Shown: positions 15,425-18,878 of the stretch, piece after piece | Layout: every line of letters begins with the position of its first letter | Position numbering within the stretch: the first letter of the stretch is position 1 | From: Bacteroidia bacterium | GTDB taxonomy: Bacteria > Bacteroidota > Bacteroidia > Bacteroidales > Prolixibacteraceae | DNA: 18,878 bases | Assembly (NCBI GenBank): GCA_025358395.1 | Contig: JANYJT010000135.1 | Coordinates: forward strand, 1-18,878 | Direction of reading: 5' to 3' | Notes under the pieces: generated by a model | Told to the model about the DNA's origin: nothing | What the model saw: only the letters and a program-made list of their open reading frames with translations | The model's database searches: none | Translations under genes and position numbers: made by a program

Positions 15425-15523
15425 ATGAAATACTATTTTGCAGTATTTGCCATTTGTCTTATTTTGATTCCGGTTCCTCAGTCATGGCTAAATAGAGATT
15501 ACAAAAATTCCACCACAAAATGA
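15425..15523 (+). other. Possible 32-codon ORF, signal-peptide-like, overlapping the PL11 start
   Basis: ATG at 15425 opens a 32-residue frame (MKYYFAVFAICLILIPVPQS, then a polar tail) whose stop overlaps the PL11 start as ATGA. The N-terminal 20 residues look like a signal peptide or single membrane segment. It could be a tiny leader ORF translationally coupled to the lyase, or the remnant 5' end of a lost secreted-enzyme gene. I cannot show that it is expressed. Confidence 0.3.
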
Positions 15524-17397
15524 AATTCATTAGGCTCTTTGTAATTACCTTTCTCATCTTCGCATTGGGTGCAAAGGCCCAGCGACAGATGGAAAATCTT
15601 GATCGCGGGGTTATTGCGGTTCGTAGCACTACGGATTCAGTATATATTGGTTGGCGATTATTGGGAACCGAACCTGATGTGATAGCTTTTAATCTTTATC
15701 GTCAAACGGGAAATGAAAAACCAGTCCGACTCAATGCAAATCCCATAAAAGAGAGCACAAACTATGTTGATGGCAAAATCGATTTCAACCAGGATAATTC
15801 CTGGTTTGTCAAGGCACTACTAAAGAATGTTGAACAGGAAGCGAGCAAATTTTTTACTTTAAAGGCCAATTCACCTGTTCAGCAATACATTAATATCCCA
15901 CTTAAAACGCCTGCTGGATATACCCCAAATGATGCCTCCGTTGGTGATCTGGATGGTGACGGGGAATATGAAATAATTCTGCATCAGACAGGAAGAGCCA
16001 TCGATAACCCTTCAACCGGTATTTCCGGAATACCGATATTTCAGGCGTATAAAATGGATGGGACTTTTTTATGGGAAATTAACCTGGGAAAGAACATCCG
16101 GGAAGGGGCTCATTATACCCAATTTATGGTTTATGATCTCGACAGTGATGGCATAGCTGAATTTGCCTGTAAAACTGCCGACGGCACCATGGACGGAATT
16201 GGGAAAGTTATTGGCGACTCCACAAAAGATTACCGGAATTTAGATAAGGCAAGTGGTACTTTTTATGGCAAAATACTGGCCGGACCGGAATATTTCACCA
16301 TTTTCAGTGGCCGTACAGGTGAAGCTCTTGCAACCACCGACTACATTCCCAACCGCCTTCCCCTGAATGGATGGAATGGCCATGGTGGCAATGGAGGAGG
16401 CGATAGTTCAGGAAATCGTGTGGATCGTTTCCTGGCTTGTATAGCCTACCTGGATGGTGTCCACCCAAGTGTTGTGATGTGCCGGGGTTACTACGGACGG
16501 TCTGTACTGGCTGCCTGGGATTGGAGGAAAGAAAAATTAACTTCACGTTGGGTATTTGACAGCAAAGATGGCGAGAACGTTTTTTCAGGACAGGGGAATC
16601 ATAATTTAAGTGTCGCAGATGTTGATGGCGATGGGAAGGATGAGATTATTTATGGTTCAATGGTCGTTGACGACAATGGCAAAGGCTTGTTTTCGACAGG
16701 GTTTCGTCATGGTGATGCCATTCATGTCGGGAAGCTCATTCCTGGCCGTCAGGGACTGCAGGTGTTTGGAATCCACGAAATTGAAGCGAAAACGGAAGGT
16801 CCGGGAGCAACTGTTTTTGATGCGAAAACCGGTGAAGTCTTATATAAAGGCTCTATGAACAAGGATGTTGGACGAGGAGTAGCCGAAGATATCGATCCAT
16901 CCAATCCGGGAGCTGAGATGTGGTTTTCGGGAAGTGATGGTCTCTTAAATATGAAAGGTGATCGAATTGGTGATGCACCCCCATCCGCTAATTTTTTGAT
17001 CTGGTGGGATGGTGATTTATCGCGCGAGCTACTCGATGGAAATCACATCGATAAATACAAGGCGGGCAGGCTGTTTACTGCTGATGGTTGTGTATCGAAC
17101 AACGGCTCAAAATCTACGCCTGCCTTAAGTGCAGATCTCTTTGGCGACTGGCGTGAAGAAGTCATTTTCCGAACAGCGGATAATCAAAATCTTCGGATTT
17201 ATACGACGACAATTCCGACCAATCACAGGATCTGCACTTTAATGCATGATCCCCAGTACCGGTTGGCGATTGCCTCTGAAAATGTGGCATACAATCAACC
17301 ACCACATACCGGGTTTTTCCTTGGTACAGACATGGAAAGTGCCCCAAAACCAAAAATCGTTTTGGTTAACAAAAATAAGTCCAGGCATAAAAAATGA
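15520..17397 (+). CDS. Secreted rhamnogalacturonan lyase (PL11 family)
   Basis: PL11 enzymes cleave the rhamnose-galacturonate bond of the rhamnogalacturonan I backbone by beta-elimination. This 625-residue protein has a signal peptide (about residues 1-20, GAKA before QRQ), an N-terminal beta-sandwich (ENLDRGVIAVRS to about 120) and an eight-bladed propeller from about 130. Calcium-binding motifs punctuate the blades: DLDGDGEYEI from Asp143, DLDSDGIAEF from Asp206 and DVDGDGKDEI from Asp367. Typical PL11 wording includes NGWNGHGGNGGGDSSGNRVDRFLA, GYYGRSVLAAWDWR, and GDWREEVIFRT near the C-terminus. The length fits YesW-like enzymes. No T9SS tail or lipobox is seen, so the likely place is the periplasm or outside the cell. 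Unlike its neighbours in this operon it is exported, which makes it look like an inserted gene. Confidence 0.95.
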   Translation: MKFIRLFVITFLIFALGAKAQRQMENLDRGVIAVRSTTDSVYIGWRLLGTEPDVIAFNLYRQTGNEKPVRLNANPIKESTNYVDGKIDFNQDNSWFVKALLKNVEQEASKFFTLKANSPVQQYINIPLKTPAGYTPNDASVGDLDGDGEYEIILHQTGRAIDNPSTGISGIPIFQAYKMDGTFLWEINLGKNIREGAHYTQFMVYDLDSDGIAEFACKTADGTMDGIGKVIGDSTKDYRNLDKASGTFYGKILAGPEYFTIFSGRTGEALATTDYIPNRLPLNGWNGHGGNGGGDSSGNRVDRFLACIAYLDGVHPSVVMCRGYYGRSVLAAWDWRKEKLTSRWVFDSKDGENVFSGQGNHNLSVADVDGDGKDEIIYGSMVVDDNGKGLFSTGFRHGDAIHVGKLIPGRQGLQVFGIHEIEAKTEGPGATVFDAKTGEVLYKGSMNKDVGRGVAEDIDPSNPGAEMWFSGSDGLLNMKGDRIGDAPPSANFLIWWDGDLSRELLDGNHIDKYKAGRLFTADGCVSNNGSKSTPALSADLFGDWREEVIFRTADNQNLRIYTTTIPTNHRICTLMHDPQYRLAIASENVAYNQPPHTGFFLGTDMESAPKPKIVLVNKNKSRHKK

Positions 17398-17419
17398 AAA
17401 GTAAAATGATCATAAATAG

Positions 17420-17450
17420 CTCAATCTCGAACGATTCTTTTAGGATTGAG
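17420..17450 (+). terminator. Weak hairpin after the PL11 gene
   Basis: CTCAATC at 17420-17426 pairs with GATTGAG at 17444-17450 across a 17-nt loop, followed by the T-rich TTGATTTTGTT. The stem is short and the loop long, so at best this is a leaky terminator between PL11 and eda. Confidence 0.3.
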
Positions 17451-17527
17451 TTGATTTTGTTATCTTTATAACTCAAACTGTTTATTTAAGGCATTACTAT
17501 ATTTTGGTTACTTTATTTAATAGTACC

Positions 17528-17559
17528 ATTTTCAAATTTTCAAATTTCCCAATTTTCAA
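17528..17559. repeat. 8-bp repeats just upstream of eda
   Basis: Four in-phase 8-bp units: ATTTTCAA at 17528 and 17536, ATTTCCCA at 17544, ATTTTCAA at 17552. The array ends 10 bp before the eda start codon. The eda frame is open through it from ATG 17504, but the extra residues do not resemble aldolase sequence. Confidence 0.8.
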
Positions 17560-17569
17560 ATTGTCTCAC

Positions 17570-18241
17570 ATGGCACGTTTCAAAAGATTAACAGTACTGA
17601 ATACGCTTACCGGAACTGGCATTGTTCCATTGTATTACCACAAAGATGCAGCAATCGTTAAAAATGTGGTGAAAGCCTGTTATGCCGGCGGAGCAAGGGT
17701 TTTCGAGTTCACCAACCGGGGTGATTTTGCCCATGAAGTTTTTGCCGAAGTGAATAAATGGTGTGCTGCCGAATGTCCTGAGATGATTATGGGTGTAGGT
17801 TCTGTTGTGGATGGTGCTACGGCAGCTCTTTACATCCAGCTTGGAGCGAATTTTATTGTCTCACCAAGCCTGAATCCGGACATGGCCAAAGTTTGCAACC
17901 GCCGCAAAATTGCCTGGATGCCGGGTTGTGGTACACTTTCGGAAATTAATCTTGCTGAGGAGCTTGGATGTGAGATTGTCAAGATCTTTCCTGGTAAGGA
18001 GGTCGGCGGACCATCCTTCGTTAAAGCCATTCTTGCCCCGTGTCCATGGACGAGCATTATGCCCTCGGGCGGAGTATCCCCCGACCGGGAGAATCTGGAG
18101 GCATGGTTCAAAGCAGGCGTGGCTTGCGTCGGATTAGGCTCCCAACTCACACCTGCCGAAGTTATTGCCTCCGGAGATTACGGATTTATAGAGCAGAAAG
18201 TCAGGGAGGCAATTGCAATTGTAAAAGAAATAAGAGAATAA
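17570..18241 (+). CDS. eda: 2-dehydro-3-deoxy-phosphogluconate (KDPG) aldolase
   Basis: Eda splits KDPG into pyruvate and glyceraldehyde-3-phosphate, ending the pectin uronate route. With the start at 17570 (MARFKRLTVLNTLTGTGIVP) it is 223 residues, the usual length. Key residues are present: Glu46, Thr48 and Arg50 in FEFTNRGD, the Schiff-base Lys138 in EIVKIFPGKE, GCGTLSE around 119-125, and phosphate-binding PSGGVS at 165-170. An ATG at 17504 would add 22 residues encoded largely by the 8-bp repeats; I reject it because aldolase homology begins at MARFKR. The last ten codons (IAIVKEIRE, then stop) lie within the left arm of a 31-bp inverted repeat, so coding and terminator-like sequence coincide. 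The convergent DUF1097-like gene begins its stop codon at the end of the same palindrome. Confidence 0.95.
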   Translation: MARFKRLTVLNTLTGTGIVPLYYHKDAAIVKNVVKACYAGGARVFEFTNRGDFAHEVFAEVNKWCAAECPEMIMGVGSVVDGATAALYIQLGANFIVSPSLNPDMAKVCNRRKIAWMPGCGTLSEINLAEELGCEIVKIFPGKEVGGPSFVKAILAPCPWTSIMPSGGVSPDRENLEAWFKAGVACVGLGSQLTPAEVIASGDYGFIEQKVREAIAIVKEIRE

Positions 18242-18273
18242 TTTATTCTCTTATTTCTTTTACAATTGCAATT
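18211..18273. terminator. 63-bp near-perfect palindrome shared by eda and the convergent gene
   Basis: Positions 18211-18241 and 18243-18273 are perfect reverse complements over 31 bp with one unpaired base (T at 18242). The left arm holds the last codons and stop of eda; the right arm fills the gap up to the stop of the minus-strand gene. Either transcript would fold into a long AU-rich hairpin, so a bidirectional terminator is the likely role. The stem is A/T-rich and much longer than normal intrinsic terminators. Confidence 0.85.
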
Positions 18274-18800
18274 CACTTCTTCGCCACCGCCTTTTCGTAT
18301 AACCCGCGAAGCCAAACTGTAACGATCCCGTAAACCATTCCAATGGCGCAATAAAGCAAAATTACCAGAGCGTTATTACCAAATGTTGAGGTTGGATACA
18401 GTTGCGTAAAGGCAAAGAATACTGCTGAAGAAACAAACAAGGCTGGAACGAAATCAATCAGTGAATGTGCGCGCTCCATGGAGCACATTGGGATCACGAT
18501 GACAAAGACAGCCAGTGGAACAGTCCAGAATCCTGCGGCACTTATCAATCCGGCCAGTTTGATGATCAGAATGGCTGAGATCACACCCATCACATAGCCC
18601 AGAAAAGTACGTGCACCGCCTTTCAGTGTGCACCCTGCCATAAAATACATGGCCCATGCCTGAAAGGTCACCCAGCCAAATCCCTTGTTCCCTTGAATGG
18701 GCAAAAGCGGACTAATAAACTGATCCAGCGCTACAAATGTACAAGCCAGAAATCCGATAAAAACCGGAATTACGATAAATTTCTTGAAATCCATAATCAT
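18273..18800 (-). CDS. Small integral membrane protein, DUF1097-like
   Basis: This 175-residue protein has about six hydrophobic segments (residues 8-28, 42-57, 65-88, 92-108, 113-133, 143-165), short loops, and a lysine-rich C-terminus (LYEKAVAKK), so it is an inner-membrane protein. The layout and stretches such as FQAWAMYFMAGCTLKGGARTFLGYVMGV recall the DUF1097 family (E. coli YcdZ type), whose function is unknown; this assignment rests on resemblance only. It is transcribed towards eda and shares the palindromic end with it. The 78 bp upstream to the window edge are AT-rich with no clear TAnnTTTG box. MIMDFKK offers Met1 or Met3 as start. A role in uronate uptake is conceivable from position but has no sequence support. 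Confidence 0.7.
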   Translation of the reverse strand: MIMDFKKFIVIPVFIGFLACTFVALDQFISPLLPIQGNKGFGWVTFQAWAMYFMAGCTLKGGARTFLGYVMGVISAILIIKLAGLISAAGFWTVPLAVFVIVIPMCSMERAHSLIDFVPALFVSSAVFFAFTQLYPTSTFGNNALVILLYCAIGMVYGIVTVWLRGLYEKAVAKK

Positions 18801-18878
18801 TAAAGTTTGGAAGTTTGGTTAAAATCAAAATCGGTTTGATTCTTAACAAAAAGAAGCATTTTTTTTGAAGTTTCCAAA

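Overview
The window is a pectin-utilisation locus from a member of the Bacteroidota. The evidence is a SusC/SusD pair, surface lipoproteins, promoter boxes matching the Bacteroidota form (TTG, about 20 bp, TAnnTTTG), few Shine-Dalgarno sites, and a pectate lyase ending in a type IX secretion (T9SS) sorting domain. The T9SS tail argues for a soil, water or sediment lineage rather than a typical gut Bacteroides; the genus cannot be told from this sequence.

Positions 1-9486 (+ strand) hold the uptake and surface-degradation block. In order these are the 3' part of a susC-type TonB-dependent transporter, susD, a lipoprotein of the DUF4957/DUF5123 type, a PL1 pectate lyase with a T9SS tail, and an odd in-frame chimera in which the first 113 or so codons of a CE8 pectin methylesterase lead into an otherwise complete GH43. 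A GH28 polygalacturonase follows at 9585-11153 after a 98-bp AT-rich gap.

A LacI-type repressor (11191-12216, - strand) converges on the GH28 gene and diverges from the catabolic operon. The 253-bp divergent region holds a perfect 14-bp palindromic operator, a near-consensus promoter whose -33 box overlaps it, and then a 28-bp perfect inverted repeat built from 9-bp units, which would sit in the kduI leader RNA.

Positions 12470-18241 (+ strand) hold kduI, kduD, kdgK, a PL11 rhamnogalacturonan lyase and eda. This is the complete cytoplasmic route from 4-deoxy-5-hexosulose uronate to pyruvate and glyceraldehyde-3-phosphate. The PL11 gene is the only exported enzyme in the block and lies between kdgK and eda. 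A small membrane protein resembling DUF1097 (18273-18800, - strand) converges on eda, and the two genes meet in a 63-bp almost perfect palindrome. The last 78 bp of the window are AT-rich leader sequence of that gene with no clear promoter.

Together: PL1, GH28, PL11 and probably GH43 cut pectin outside the cell or in the periplasm, SusC/SusD import oligosaccharides, and KduI-KduD-KdgK-Eda burn the unsaturated uronate. Two expected steps are not in the window: an unsaturated-uronyl hydrolase (GH88 or GH105) and an inner-membrane uronate importer. The most unusual feature is not a gene. Several spacers each carry a different short-period array or inverted repeat (16, 9, 7, 7 and 8 bp periods), alongside the CE8-GH43 chimera and the eda-terminal palindrome.
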